From positions 118,670 through 182,669 of the forward strand of contig DAOPJW010000002.1 of the NCBI GenBank assembly GCA_035399865.1: a stretch of DNA of 64,000 nt, in the 5' to 3' direction. The translations under genes and the position numbers were made by a program. This DNA is from UBA1547 sp035399865. Its GTDB lineage: Bacteria > Patescibacteriota > Saccharimonadia > Saccharimonadales > Saccharimonadaceae. Under the pieces are notes generated by a model. The model searched no databases. It was not told where the DNA came from and saw only the letters and a program-made list of their open reading frames with translations. Within the stretch, counting starts at the first letter, position 1; each line of letters begins with the position of its first letter. Of this stretch, positions 1-8,105 are shown in pieces.

Positions 1-552
1 AAAGCTCCAGAGAAAACTATTGAAAATATCCCGACACTTATTGACAGGTCTATTTTCCCAGGTACCCAAGGTGGCCCTCATATGCATGTTGTTGCTGCTA
101 AAGCAGTGGCTTTCTATGAAGCTATGCAACCAGAATTCAAAGATTACGCGAAACAAATCGTGAAAAATGCTCAAGCCCTTGCGAAGGAAATGAAAAAACA
201 TGGTTTTATTTTAGTTACGGGTGGAACGAGCAACCATTTGATATTGACTGATGTCATGCAAAGTTTTGGCATTGATGGTAAAGAAGCAGAAACTGCTCTT
301 GATGCTATTGGCCTGAATGCCAATGCTAATTCTGTCCCCGATGATACTTTGCCACCATTCCGACCAAGCGGTCTACGTCTTGGGACGCCAGCCATGACAA
401 CGAGAGGTTTAAAGGAAAAAGATATGGCATTAATTGCTAAATGGATGAAACTTGCAATCGATAATCGTGATAATCAAGTTAAATTAACAGAGTTAAGAAA
501 TCAGGTCAAGCAATTTGCGATTCAATTTCCTCTGTTGAGCAATATAAAATAA
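1..552 (+). CDS. glyA: Serine hydroxymethyltransferase, C-terminal part (5' end outside window)
   Basis: The frame is open from base 1, so the gene starts before the window. Residues just before the first in-window ATG read SIFPGTQGGPHMH, the conserved SHMT segment that follows the PLP-lysine region, and the C-terminal part contains the substrate-binding FRPSGLRLGTPAMTTRG segment. SHMT is a cytosolic PLP enzyme that interconverts serine and glycine while charging tetrahydrofolate with a one-carbon unit, which links it to folD at 12602. The gene ends in TAA and is followed by a hairpin terminator. The catalytic lysine lies upstream and cannot be checked here. Identification is secure. Confidence 0.95.
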   Translation, partial: KAPEKTIENIPTLIDRSIFPGTQGGPHMHVVAAKAVAFYEAMQPEFKDYAKQIVKNAQALAKEMKKHGFILVTGGTSNHLILTDVMQSFGIDGKEAETALDAIGLNANANSVPDDTLPPFRPSGLRLGTPAMTTRGLKEKDMALIAKWMKLAIDNRDNQVKLTELRNQVKQFAIQFPLLSNIK

Positions 553-574
553 AAGATATCTTTATTTATATAAT

Positions 575-612
575 AAATGGTCTCTTAGATGAAGAGACCA
601 TTTATATTTCTT
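575..612. terminator. Bidirectional intrinsic terminator between glyA and the pilin block
   Basis: A perfect 12-bp inverted repeat (575-586 with 592-603, loop AGATG) has a T-rich run after it on the plus strand and T-rich sequence on the minus side. It lies between the convergent glyA and the pilin gene ending at 632, so it can serve both. Confidence 0.8.
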
Positions 613-631
613 AAACGTTTATATATATTTA

Positions 632-1090
632 CTATGAGCAAGCTGTAGCGTAACCATTTGTGTTGCCAGTTAATGTTACGTCGCCTACACCTATATATCT
701 TACGCCAGCAGTTGGAGTATAATCCCAAAAGCTAATACAAACACCAGGGTCAGCTGTGACTACATAGCCGATATTTGTGCCTGCCGTTGCGGCTGCGTTT
801 ACTAAGGTTATATTTGTTGGTGCTTTTGCGACATTTGTCGTAGCATTGATCGCACCAATCGTTCCTGCTGAATCAGTAGTCCATGCAGGATATGAACCGT
901 TAGAAGCGTAGTAGGATGCTACGGCTTTTTGTATACTTGAAGCATTAGACTGATTTTTGGCGGTATCAGCTTTATTCTTTACGCCACTATATGAAACCAT
1001 CGTGATAGCTGCCAAGATTCCAATGACAACAATTACAACTAAAAGTTCAACTATCGTGAAACCAATATCTTTTTTACTTGTTATATTCAT
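632..1090 (-). CDS. Type IV prepilin-like protein
   Basis: This 152-aa protein starts with a short basic leader (MNITSKKDIG) followed by FTIVELLVVIVVIGILAA, the class III prepilin signal and hydrophobic helix cut by a PilD-type peptidase. Glu5 of the mature protein is present. The rest is a small Thr/Ala-rich globular domain with two Cys near the C-terminus that could form the usual pilin disulfide. An AAAGGAAAG ribosome site lies just upstream of the ATG. It belongs with the next two pilins but is clearly more diverged from them. It could be a major or minor pilin subunit. Confidence 0.88.
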   Translation of the reverse strand: MNITSKKDIGFTIVELLVVIVVIGILAAITMVSYSGVKNKADTAKNQSNASSIQKAVASYYASNGSYPAWTTDSAGTIGAINATTNVAKAPTNITLVNAAATAGTNIGYVVTADPGVCISFWDYTPTAGVRYIGVGDVTLTGNTNGYATACS

Positions 1091-1154
1091 AACTTTCTTT
1101 CCTTTTGTAATATTATTAATTTATATTTCAATTAATCTAATAATTTATTATGTT

Positions 1155-1649
1155 TTAGCTACAGGTTGCAGCAACGGTACTATTTGGGTTTACGCTGAAC
1201 GCTGTTGCAGATCCTAAGAATGTTAATCTAAGGTTTGGATAAGTACCAGTAGTATATGTTGGGTCATAATTTGCTATACATACACCAGTCGTACCTTCAG
1301 GTACATAAATAACATTTGACGTATAATTTGCTGTTGTTAATACAGCCGAAGTAGTTGAAGCAAGAGCTGTTATAGTTCCAGGCAATTTACTTACTGGAGT
1401 ATTACCATTTGCAGTACAACCTGTACTTAAATTGGCAATGCTTGGGTAAGAACCACATTCTGCAAAATAGATTTCTGCTATTGATGCAACAGTCGCAGCA
1501 TTTGATGCTGATTGTGCAGCCTTGGCTTTATCTGTTACCCCTGTGTAAGAAACCATAGTGATAGCAGCCAAAATACCGATAACCACTATAACGACGAGAA
1601 GCTCGACGATTGTGAAGCCACGATCTTTAGTTGATATTATTTTATTCAT
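1155..1649 (-). CDS. Type IV prepilin, tandem copy A
   Basis: This 164-aa protein has leader MNKIISTKDRG followed by FTIVELLVVIVVIGILAA. It is a PilA/PilE-like prepilin that would be cleaved after Gly and assembled into an inner-membrane-anchored filament. Four Cys lie in the globular part. Residues 1 to about 94 are identical to copy B at 1803-2303; then a short block diverges, the middle matches again, and the tail differs. The promoter and a strong GGGGG-type SD are duplicated too. It is probably a major pilin whose paralogue supplies variation. Confidence 0.92.
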   Translation of the reverse strand: MNKIISTKDRGFTIVELLVVIVVIGILAAITMVSYTGVTDKAKAAQSASNAATVASIAEIYFAECGSYPSIANLSTGCTANGNTPVSKLPGTITALASTTSAVLTTANYTSNVIYVPEGTTGVCIANYDPTYTTGTYPNLRLTFLGSATAFSVNPNSTVAATCS

Positions 1650-1685
1650 TTTGCCCCCTAATTATTATTGTTTACTGATAGGATA

Positions 1686-1714
1686 AATATACTACTTTCA
1701 CGATGTAAACACAA
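1686..1714 (-). promoter_or_regulatory. Sigma-70-like promoter of pilin copy A
   Basis: On the minus strand TTGTGT (1714-1709) and TATATT (1691-1686) are 17 nt apart. The identical sequence precedes copy B at 2340-2368, so both copies keep their own promoter. Confidence 0.6.
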
Positions 1715-1802
1715 GCTTTTTAGTTTGAGTTTAATCATAAAATAACAAGTAATATTTTTAACTCAACAACTCATTTAATCTAAAAAAATGTATTTTTTGT
1801 TC

Positions 1803-2303
1803 TTAGCTACAGGTTGCAACAGCACCATTTGGGTTAACGCTAAATCCTGTCGTAGCGGAGCCTAGTAATGTTACTTTAAGGTTAGTAAAGTTCGGTGATG
1901 TAGAAGTAGTGTAAGTTGGGTCATAATTTGCTATACATACACCAGTCGTACCTTCAAGTACATAAATAACATTTGACGTATAATTCGATGTTGTCAGTGC
2001 ATCCAAAGCTGATGCTTTAGCTGTTATAGTTCCAGGCAATTTACTTACTGGAGTATTACCATTTGCAGTACAACCTGTACTTAAATTGGCAATGCTTGGG
2101 TAAGAACCACATTCTGCAAAATAGATTTCTGCTATTGATGCAACAGTCGCAGCATTTGATGCTGATTGTGCAGCCTTGGCTTTATCTGTTACCCCTGTGT
2201 AAGAAACCATAGTGATAGCAGCCAAAATACCGATAACCACTATAACGACGAGAAGCTCGACGATTGTGAAGCCACGATCTTTAGTTGATATTATTTTATT
2301 CAT
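1803..2303 (-). CDS. Type IV prepilin, tandem copy B
   Basis: This 166-aa paralogue of copy A has an identical leader, N-terminal helix and first half of the globular domain. Differences cluster in two places. One follows PGTITA (KASALDALTTSNY here, LASTTSAVLTTANY in A). The other is the C-terminal 40 residues, where small insertions occur around YTTSTSPNFTN. The Cys residues are conserved. The TTAGGGGGCAAAATG start region is identical to copy A. Clustered differences against an otherwise identical background suggest diversifying change or gene conversion after a recent duplication. Confidence 0.92.
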   Translation of the reverse strand: MNKIISTKDRGFTIVELLVVIVVIGILAAITMVSYTGVTDKAKAAQSASNAATVASIAEIYFAECGSYPSIANLSTGCTANGNTPVSKLPGTITAKASALDALTTSNYTSNVIYVLEGTTGVCIANYDPTYTTSTSPNFTNLKVTLLGSATTGFSVNPNGAVATCS

Positions 2304-2339
2304 TTTGCCCCCTAATTATTATTGTTTACTGATAGGATA

Positions 2340-2368
2340 AATATACTACTTTCACGATGTAAACACAA
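2340..2368 (-). promoter_or_regulatory. Sigma-70-like promoter of pilin copy B
   Basis: Same sequence as the promoter of copy A: TTGTGT, 17 nt, TATATT on the minus strand. Confidence 0.6.
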
Positions 2369-2463
2369 GCTTTTTAAGGAAAGATACTGTTTGAAATCGT
2401 ATACTTTAAACACTAAAATATGTAATGATTAATAGTCATCAGATTATAATTACTAGACTATTA

Positions 2464-3033
2464 TTAACTTTTGACGACACGAAAACCAACATCTGGATGT
2501 ACGCCAGACGACGGATAGTAAAGAGTTAAAGTTAAAATTCCTGCTTCAGTTCCAGTACACCAATAACCACCTCGACGAAAAGATTTTTCAACAGTCTCGC
2601 CATAGTTGCTATATAATCGTCCTATTCCTTGTGATGTTGTCCAACTATTTATTCCAGAAATGCCTGTTGAGCTCGGTTGTGATGCAACAGGTAAACCGTT
2701 CATAAGTAAAGATACACTATTCCATTCCTTTGAAGAATAAGAACTTTCACCTAATATACCTGGTTGCTTTCCGCCACTAATAACGCCTTGGGTCCATTCA
2801 TAGGCGTTTCCTGACATGTCCCAAATAATTTCACCGTTACTAAGAGTAAGAGTTCGTCTCTGATTCGAAGGTGATGATTGTCCAGTACCATAATATCCGT
2901 TTGAGTCGTTAATATCAGCTTCAAGGGCGTCGTTAGGAGTACTATCGTTATGACCACTATAAAAATAACCATTACCAACCGCTCCATCTGACCAATTACT
3001 TGATACGCTTAGAACATTTTGAGCAATAGTCAT
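2464..3033 (-). CDS. FGE/SUMF1-like (formylglycine-generating-enzyme family) domain ORF, 5' end unclear
   Basis: The 189 residues from the first ATG contain IIWDMSGNAYEWTQ and end in the GFRVV signature, both typical of the FGE-sulfatase/SUMF1 fold. Homology continues upstream of this ATG: the same frame reads HLITEAEWM, a hallmark of the family, and stays open to about 3225, where a stop appears. No ATG, GTG or TTG exists between 3034 and 3225. So the ORF is either 5'-truncated, started from a rare codon, or joined to the preceding prepilin by a frameshift. Two Cys of the upstream part (NCDVGC) might form a disulfide. A catalytic function is unproven; in pilus loci such domains may be adhesive. 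Confidence 0.75.
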   Translation of the reverse strand: MTIAQNVLSVSSNWSDGAVGNGYFYSGHNDSTPNDALEADINDSNGYYGTGQSSPSNQRRTLTLSNGEIIWDMSGNAYEWTQGVISGGKQPGILGESSYSSKEWNSVSLLMNGLPVASQPSSTGISGINSWTTSQGIGRLYSNYGETVEKSFRRGGYWCTGTEAGILTLTLYYPSSGVHPDVGFRVVKS

Positions 3034-3217
3034 CCACTCTGCTTCAGTTATTAAATGACAACCTACATCACAATTTGCAGTGTATAAAGAAGAAACGTTT
3101 TGTGATGTGGCTTGCGATATATTAGCTACGGGATAACCTATAGCTGTAGATACTAATTTTCTTGTAGTTGATATTGGATAAGAATCTGCAGGCCATGTAT
3201 TGTAAGCAGTGGAGTAA

Positions 3218-4078
3218 TTAATTTTTTACGGATGCATAAGTATTATTATTGGCTGATACTGCACGAATTGAACTCGATCGGCTCACTTCTCTACCTGCAA
3301 TCATTTTTTTTGCACTAATAGATACTTCAACCGTGTTGTTTGTTCCAAGAGCATATTGTCTGATTGAATCGCTGTTTGTGGGATCGACAATTACAGTATT
3401 TGCGACACTTGAATTGGGGTCAGGATAATACGCCAAAGTAAAACTTTCTATATCATCAATGACTTTCGTATCTTCGGCTTTACATATCGTGCCAGTGATA
3501 TCTGGTGCACAGGTTGGTAATTGAAACGGAATATTACAACCTATCATATCGTAGTTTGATGGTGCTAATACTCTTCTCCATAACGAGTTATCTTTGATGA
3601 AATATACGACATTCAGCATTAGTGGTGAATTATATTTTACATCTTCGCTATTGCATTCACTGGGTTGGTTTGCGATATATATTAAATCTCTTGACGGGTC
3701 TAATGAATTATCAGTTGAAGCGTAGACGTTTAAGATCAACATATTACCATTATTTTCATCTGCATTGTGAAAAGCGGTCGTATCATCATCGTAACCTTGA
3801 GGTGAAACCAAGGTTATATTATTAGTAGCAAGAAGACCACCGCTCGTATTTACGTCCTGTTGAATTCTATTTAAGGCATCTTGAATATCATAGGACATGT
3901 TATTTAATGCTTTATTTTCAAGCACGTCCCCAGTCATATTCACTATTGCTGAAACGAATATTCCAATCGATAGAATAATTATTGGTACGACAACAAGCAT
4001 TTCAACTATTGTGAAACCTGTTTGGCTGTTATTTATTTTGATTTTATTTTGCAACATATGATGCCGTTTGTATTTCAT
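3218..4078 (-). CDS. PilW-like minor prepilin
   Basis: A 286-aa protein with a prepilin N-terminus (GFTIVEMLVVVPIIILSIGI, mature Glu5 present) and a long globular domain. The C-terminus (RSSSIRAVSANNN..VKN) resembles the closing strand of PilW/PulJ-type minor pilins, which suggests the protein is complete. The ATG at 4078 gives a long leader; an ATG at 4057 gives MLQNKIKINNSQTG, a more typical length. Either start overlaps the upstream gene. The stop lies within an A-run (3221-3226) at the junction with the FGE-like frame. It probably forms a tip complex with the two upstream minor pilins. Confidence 0.85.
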   Translation of the reverse strand: MKYKRHHMLQNKIKINNSQTGFTIVEMLVVVPIIILSIGIFVSAIVNMTGDVLENKALNNMSYDIQDALNRIQQDVNTSGGLLATNNITLVSPQGYDDDTTAFHNADENNGNMLILNVYASTDNSLDPSRDLIYIANQPSECNSEDVKYNSPLMLNVVYFIKDNSLWRRVLAPSNYDMIGCNIPFQLPTCAPDITGTICKAEDTKVIDDIESFTLAYYPDPNSSVANTVIVDPTNSDSIRQYALGTNNTVEVSISAKKMIAGREVSRSSSIRAVSANNNTYASVKN

Positions 4079-4433
4079 TTGAATTTAATCCTTTTCCATA
4101 ACTTACCGTAACTAATATTTTTGATATTGATGACGAAGTTCCGTATGGACAAGTTATGTTAACAGTAACCTTTACTTCAGACATATTCGGTACTACGACA
4201 GAAGAATTATTTAATGGTGTTAATACCATGCAAGGATTTGTAGCTACGTATTTATTCATTTCAACATAATTATTGGCAAGATTATAAGCCGTTGTGCTAC
4301 TACGAACTTTTCCGCCATCTTTTAGAGTAATATTATAAAGTTGATAACCAGTAACTAAAAACGCGGCTGCAATAAATAAGGTTATTAACAGTTCAATTGC
4401 TGAAAATCCTTGTTTATAATTTAATTTTGTCAT
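4044..4433 (-). CDS. PilV/GspI-like minor prepilin
   Basis: This 129-aa protein has leader MTKLNYKQG and core FSAIELLITLFIAAAFLVTG, a prepilin signal with mature Glu5. The small size and N-terminal pattern resemble PilV/GspI minor pilins. The start overlaps the stop of the upstream prepilin by ATGA (translational coupling), and the end overlaps the next gene by about 35 bases. These three tightly linked minor prepilins most likely form a pilus-initiation complex. The exact subtype is an inference from order and size. Confidence 0.85.
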   Translation of the reverse strand: MTKLNYKQGFSAIELLITLFIAAAFLVTGYQLYNITLKDGGKVRSSTTAYNLANNYVEMNKYVATNPCMVLTPLNNSSVVVPNMSEVKVTVNITCPYGTSSSISKILVTVSYGKGLNSNEIQTASYVAK

Positions 4434-4978
4434 TGATTCTTACTCTTTATTTTATATGTCGTGTTCGTGCTTGTTAGATAATAATACAAGTTATATTTTC
4501 GACATCGTAAATTAGTGCTGTTGCATAATTCGTTATTGTCATCTAATGGCTGGTAAACATATTTTGATTCGGTAGGTTGAGGTAAAACGCTTGTTGTCGT
4601 CTGACTATTATTAGTAGCTCTCCATAAATCACAAGCAGTCTCATTATTATTGCCAGGAACTTCAAGAGATTTAGGGTTAATGTCACGAAGTACAAATAAG
4701 GTTGTATCTATAGTACATCCACTAGCGTCTGATAATATACCAACTTTTTCTGTAGACGGATAAAATCCAAACGATGTACTACCATTCGTTCCGGAAGTAT
4801 AAAAGGTTTCTAAACTCATAGCGATTGATTCCGTATCGGCTTTTCGTTCCGCATCGTCAGCTTTTGACATTGATCCTTTTAAATTTCCAGTACCAAGTAC
4901 CAACAAGATTGACATTATGGTGACTACGATAATTAATTCAATAATAGAAAAACCTGAATGTCTCATGCTTATAATCAT
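4430..4978 (-). CDS. Type IV minor prepilin (GspH/PilE-like)
   Basis: A prepilin with leader MIISMRHSG and core FSIIELIIVVTIMSILLVLG. The frame extends to a TTG at 5002, but the ATG at 4978 or the one at 4966 gives a more typical leader; 4978 is chosen. After the helix comes a charged linker (SKADDAERKADTE) and a globular domain with several Cys. It follows murB almost directly (murB stop at 5004), so it may be expressed from the murB promoter. The last codons overlap the next prepilin by ATGA. Confidence 0.85.
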   Translation of the reverse strand: MIISMRHSGFSIIELIIVVTIMSILLVLGTGNLKGSMSKADDAERKADTESIAMSLETFYTSGTNGSTSFGFYPSTEKVGILSDASGCTIDTTLFVLRDINPKSLEVPGNNNETACDLWRATNNSQTTTSVLPQPTESKYVYQPLDDNNELCNSTNLRCRKYNLYYYLTSTNTTYKIKSKNQ

Positions 4979-5003
4979 AAACGCTTTAGTTTTATAAGGC
5001 AAG

Positions 5004-6026
5004 TTATTGAATTTCTATTGGTTCTTGTTCGATTATGACATCGAATTTTTCTTTTACAGTTTCGATTATTTTGTTACGAGCAGTATGCAAATCATCGTAT
5101 GAATTTGCAGATTCGTTAACAAGTATCATTGCGTTATTTTCGTATATTCTTATACCATTTATTAATTTGCCTTTTAGGCCCGAACGTTCAATTAACCAAC
5201 CAGCAGGTATTTTAAATTTATCATCACTAATTTCATAAACGGGTACATCTGGATAATTTTTTTTAATTTCATAAATTTTATCTGAATTGATAATAATGTT
5301 TTTAAAAAATGAACCACAATTCGGTAATATTTTTGGGTCAGGTAACTTATTTTTCCTTATTTCAATAACCGCTTTTCTGATTATCTGTGGCGTGTAATCA
5401 AAAATTTTATTTTCATCAAGATATTTTTGAAGTGAATTATAAAAAGGAGGGGACATCTGATTCGTTTTTAGTTTGATAGTAATTGACGTTATTATATATC
5501 GGCCTACTTGTTCCTCTTTGAATATACTGTTGCGGTAAGAAAACTTACATTCGGAGTTTGATATGTGAACAATTTTATTTGTATTTTTGTCATATGCCTC
5601 TAGAGATGATATTGTATCAGAAATTTCTTGACCATAAGCTCCAACATTTTGGACTGGAGTTGCCCCAGCTGTTCCTGGTATAGCCGACATTGCCTCAATA
5701 CCACTCAAGTTCATGGAAACTGATTTTTCTACGACTGAATCCCAATTTTCTCCAGCACCTATTTTGATAATCGTTGATTCTTCGTCTTTTGAAATAATTT
5801 CAAAACCTTTGATACAGTTTTGAACTACAATGCCATTATAAACATAATCTTTGGCGATAACATTACTGCCACCGCCTATAGTGTAAATTGGTAAAGATTT
5901 ATTTTTTGCAAAATTACAAATTTCTTCGATATCTTTAATGTCATGAATAGTAGCGAAGTATTTTATTGGACCACCAAGATTTATCGTAGTTAGGTCGCGA
6001 AAAGAAATGTTTGTTTGAATTTCCAT
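5004..6026 (-). CDS. murB: UDP-N-acetylenolpyruvoylglucosamine reductase
   Basis: A 340-aa FAD enzyme that reduces UDP-GlcNAc-enolpyruvate to UDP-MurNAc in cytosolic peptidoglycan precursor synthesis. Visible hallmarks are TTINLGGPIKYFA, the FAD-binding IGGGSNVIAKD, AIPGTAGATPVQNVGAYGQE, FSYRNSIFK, and the C-terminal LPNCGSFFKN and AGWLIERSGLKG. The arrangement resembles type I MurB. TATAAT on the minus strand at 6040-6035 is 8 nt from the ATG and no SD is present, so the mRNA is probably leaderless. The minor pilins follow within a few bases and may be co-transcribed. Confidence 0.96.
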   Translation of the reverse strand: MEIQTNISFRDLTTINLGGPIKYFATIHDIKDIEEICNFAKNKSLPIYTIGGGSNVIAKDYVYNGIVVQNCIKGFEIISKDEESTIIKIGAGENWDSVVEKSVSMNLSGIEAMSAIPGTAGATPVQNVGAYGQEISDTISSLEAYDKNTNKIVHISNSECKFSYRNSIFKEEQVGRYIITSITIKLKTNQMSPPFYNSLQKYLDENKIFDYTPQIIRKAVIEIRKNKLPDPKILPNCGSFFKNIIINSDKIYEIKKNYPDVPVYEISDDKFKIPAGWLIERSGLKGKLINGIRIYENNAMILVNESANSYDDLHTARNKIIETVKEKFDVIIEQEPIEIQ

Positions 6027-6080
6027 ACAAAGATATTATAGCTCAAAATAATATAATATGTTATAATTACCTCTGTTTAT

Positions 6081-6157
6081 GCACCCGTAGCTCAGCGGAT
6101 TAGAGCATCTGTCTTCGGAACAGAGGGTCGGCGGTTCGAATCCGTCCGGGTGTACCA
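6081..6157 (+). tRNA. tRNA-Arg (UCG)
   Basis: A complete cloverleaf with acceptor GCACCCG pairing CGGGTGT (one G-U), GCTC/GAGC D-stem, anticodon loop CTTCGGA giving anticodon UCG, a normal T-arm and an encoded CCA. TATAAT at 6062-6067 provides a -10 box about 13 nt upstream. Confidence 0.96.
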
Positions 6158-6276
6158 AAAACATTAACTAGTATTTTATGTAAATATATTATATTAACAG
6201 TAGCAAAGATGTGTAATTTGCTTTGAGAAACTGCCTGTTAAATTAAGGAATATTTTTGAATTATATTGTGGTGTGA

Positions 6277-7839
6277 ATGGTTTGTTTTTTAAAGAGAAAC
6301 GATTATATTATGAAAAATTTAAATAATTTGGGTCATAAATTTACTGAGGCACTTTCTGTTGCTGTTTCTCGTCAAGATTCTGTAATAAGTGAAAGACAAA
6401 GATCGAAAAAAGTTCATGTCACAGGGGCGGGGAGGACTTTAACTTTCGCATACGAACAATTAAGAAATGCTGCCGAATATGCTGAAGATCATTTATTGCA
6501 GTATGCAATTAAACGTTTTTATAATCGAGTGTTTTTGTCTCGTGACGGGGAATTAGTAAAAAACAGTGGCGAGGAATTAATTGTTGAACTCACTATGGCC
6601 GGTTATCTTCAGAATGATACCGTTAATACTGATACTATTGTTCAAATTAATAATCTTGCCTTTGACTATTATAATTCGCAGTTAAAATACGGTAGGGATA
6701 GCTGGGGACTAGATATATTATCAGTTGAAGTGGAGCAATTGTTATTAATAAACCTAAAAAGAGATATTTTTGCTCATTTTGTTTATGAATATTTTCTAAA
6801 GATTATCAACCCAAAAAAAGCAATTGGATACAAAGTACAAAATTTTGAAATTCTATTATTCGTAGCGGTATATCGTATATTATTCAAGTTTGATGATTCT
6901 GCCGTCAGATCAGTAATTTTAAAGCGTTATCAACAAAAGCCTAGTTTAAGCAGTTTTCGTCAAACTAACGAGATGATTGATAAAGTGCTTGTCTCGAAAT
7001 CACTCGATAAGATAACTAGATTAGTAAACAGACAATCGGCTCCATTTAGAATTTTATGGAAAATGGTTGATAGGGATCAAGACGTCAAGCAATTATTTAA
7101 TTCTCGTGAGAATTTTCTTTCTCTGTTTAAACAACAGATCGACAACGAATATGGACAAATAGAAAAAAGAATAAACAAAGGTATCATCAAAAGCGTAATA
7201 TTCTTGATAATCACAAAAATCTTAATAGGAATTGCAATCGAAGTTCCTTATGATTTTGCGATGAAGGGTGTAGTCTCTTGGTTACCACTAACAATTAATT
7301 TGCTATTCCCACCGATTTTCATGGTTTTACTGAGGTTTACATTGCAACTTCCAAGTAATGCCAACGAACAATCTTTAATAGAAATCGTTGATAATTTAAT
7401 TTATGGCGATGATCAATCAATCGCAATTTCTAAACAGCCCCGAGCAGGCTTGGGCACTAAATTCAATATAGCCTATGCATTATTTTCTGTATTAGTTTTT
7501 GGAGGCATAGCATTGTTATTGTACTCAATCGGTTTTGAATGGTTACATTTAATAGTATTTTATGTATTCTTGTCGGCTGCTAGTTTTCTTGGATTTCGTT
7601 TATCAAGAATTATTCGAGAGGTTGAAATTGGTGAGGGACAGCAGAGCGGGATAGCTATTGTAAGAGATTTTTTCTATCTGCCTTTCGTAATCGTTGGTCG
7701 TTGGATTTCAGAAAAATATGCTCAAGTAAATATTGTTGCATTAATCCTAGACGTAGTAATTGAATTACCGCTAAAAACTATCTTACATTTAATCAGACAA
7801 TGGGGTATTTTTATTGCCAATAAAAAGGACGAAATTTAA
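6277..7839 (+). CDS. Hypothetical multi-spanning membrane protein
   Basis: I do not recognise a family. The first 300 residues are soluble-looking and charged, with a helical bundle character. The C-terminal 220 residues contain about four hydrophobic segments (near residues 310-325, 335-355, 395-420 and 423-440), followed by an amphipathic tail ending IANKKDEI. An internal ATG at 6310 (MKNLNNLGHK) is an alternative start; at 6277, TATTGT lies about 7 nt upstream. It stands alone between tRNA-Arg and the tRNA-Lys element, with no operon partner. The length and even codon use support a real gene. Confidence 0.7.
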   Translation: MVCFLKRNDYIMKNLNNLGHKFTEALSVAVSRQDSVISERQRSKKVHVTGAGRTLTFAYEQLRNAAEYAEDHLLQYAIKRFYNRVFLSRDGELVKNSGEELIVELTMAGYLQNDTVNTDTIVQINNLAFDYYNSQLKYGRDSWGLDILSVEVEQLLLINLKRDIFAHFVYEYFLKIINPKKAIGYKVQNFEILLFVAVYRILFKFDDSAVRSVILKRYQQKPSLSSFRQTNEMIDKVLVSKSLDKITRLVNRQSAPFRILWKMVDRDQDVKQLFNSRENFLSLFKQQIDNEYGQIEKRINKGIIKSVIFLIITKILIGIAIEVPYDFAMKGVVSWLPLTINLLFPPIFMVLLRFTLQLPSNANEQSLIEIVDNLIYGDDQSIAISKQPRAGLGTKFNIAYALFSVLVFGGIALLLYSIGFEWLHLIVFYVFLSAASFLGFRLSRIIREVEIGEGQQSGIAIVRDFFYLPFVIVGRWISEKYAQVNIVALILDVVIELPLKTILHLIRQWGIFIANKKDEI

Positions 7840-7900
7840 TTACTTCATTTCATTTTATTTGCTTTAACAGAGGTAATGGTGTACAATATTTTTTTGAAGT

Positions 7901-7955
7901 GGGCCAGTAGCTCAGCTGGTTAGAGCGTCTGCCTCTTAAGCAGAATGTCGAGGGT
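7901..7955 (+). pseudogene. Partial tRNA-Lys copy (positions 1-55 only)
   Basis: These 55 nt are identical to the first 55 nt of the intact tRNA-Lys at 8106, from the acceptor 5' strand through the anticodon arm to the first T-stem strand, and stop at GAGGGT. No partner for the acceptor or T-stem follows, so no functional tRNA can be made from it alone. TACAAT at 7882-7887 gives it a plausible promoter. Confidence 0.93.
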
Positions 7956-8105
7956 GAGAACTGCCATGTCGGCAGTTCGCAAGGCCGGAAGCCGGATGAC
8001 GAACGTCACCGACTGAGGCGGGGTCGACCGTGATTTCAAAGAAATCAACGGGTAACCAAGTTCCAGATTTGAACCCAATTGCACTTTTCATTACAATTTA
8101 CATAT
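7956..8105 (+). ncRNA. Structured 150-nt insert between duplicated tRNA-Lys 5' parts
   Basis: This is a highly structured, relatively GC-rich stretch. It has an 8-bp hairpin (7958-7965 with 7971-7978, loop ATGTC), a TGACG-AA-CGTCA hairpin (7997-8008), the block GAGGCGGGGTCGACC (8015-8029), a hairpin CCGT-GATTTC-AAA-GAAATC-A-ACGG (8028-8051), and GGTAACC. The same architecture with related sequence recurs beside another tRNA at 63887-63984. It contains no ORF. Its last 40 nt form a promoter for the intact tRNA. It does not match group I intron core motifs that I know. Its function is unknown. Confidence 0.7.
8069..8097 (+). promoter_or_regulatory. Promoter of intact tRNA-Lys, inside the insert
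   Basis: TTGAAC (8069-8074) and TACAAT (8092-8097) have exactly 17 nt between them. The -10 box ends 8 nt before the tRNA 5' end, so transcription could begin at or next to tRNA nucleotide 1. Confidence 0.65.

Larger units (their letters stand above)
1155..2376. repeat. Tandem duplication of a pilin gene with its promoter
   Basis: Two units, 1155-1722 and 1803-2376, contain the pilin gene plus about 73 nt of upstream promoter sequence. Upstream of the start codons they are identical up to bases 1722 and 2376 (offset 654) and then diverge at once. Inside the genes, identity is interrupted only by two variable blocks with small in-frame indels. Confidence 0.9.

Noticed and set aside
3210..3230. 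-1 programmed ribosomal frameshift at A AAA AAT joining the prepilin and FGE-like frames
   Set aside because: The downstream frame is +1 relative to the prepilin, so -1 slippage would not reach it. Only loss of one base or +1/-2 slippage would.
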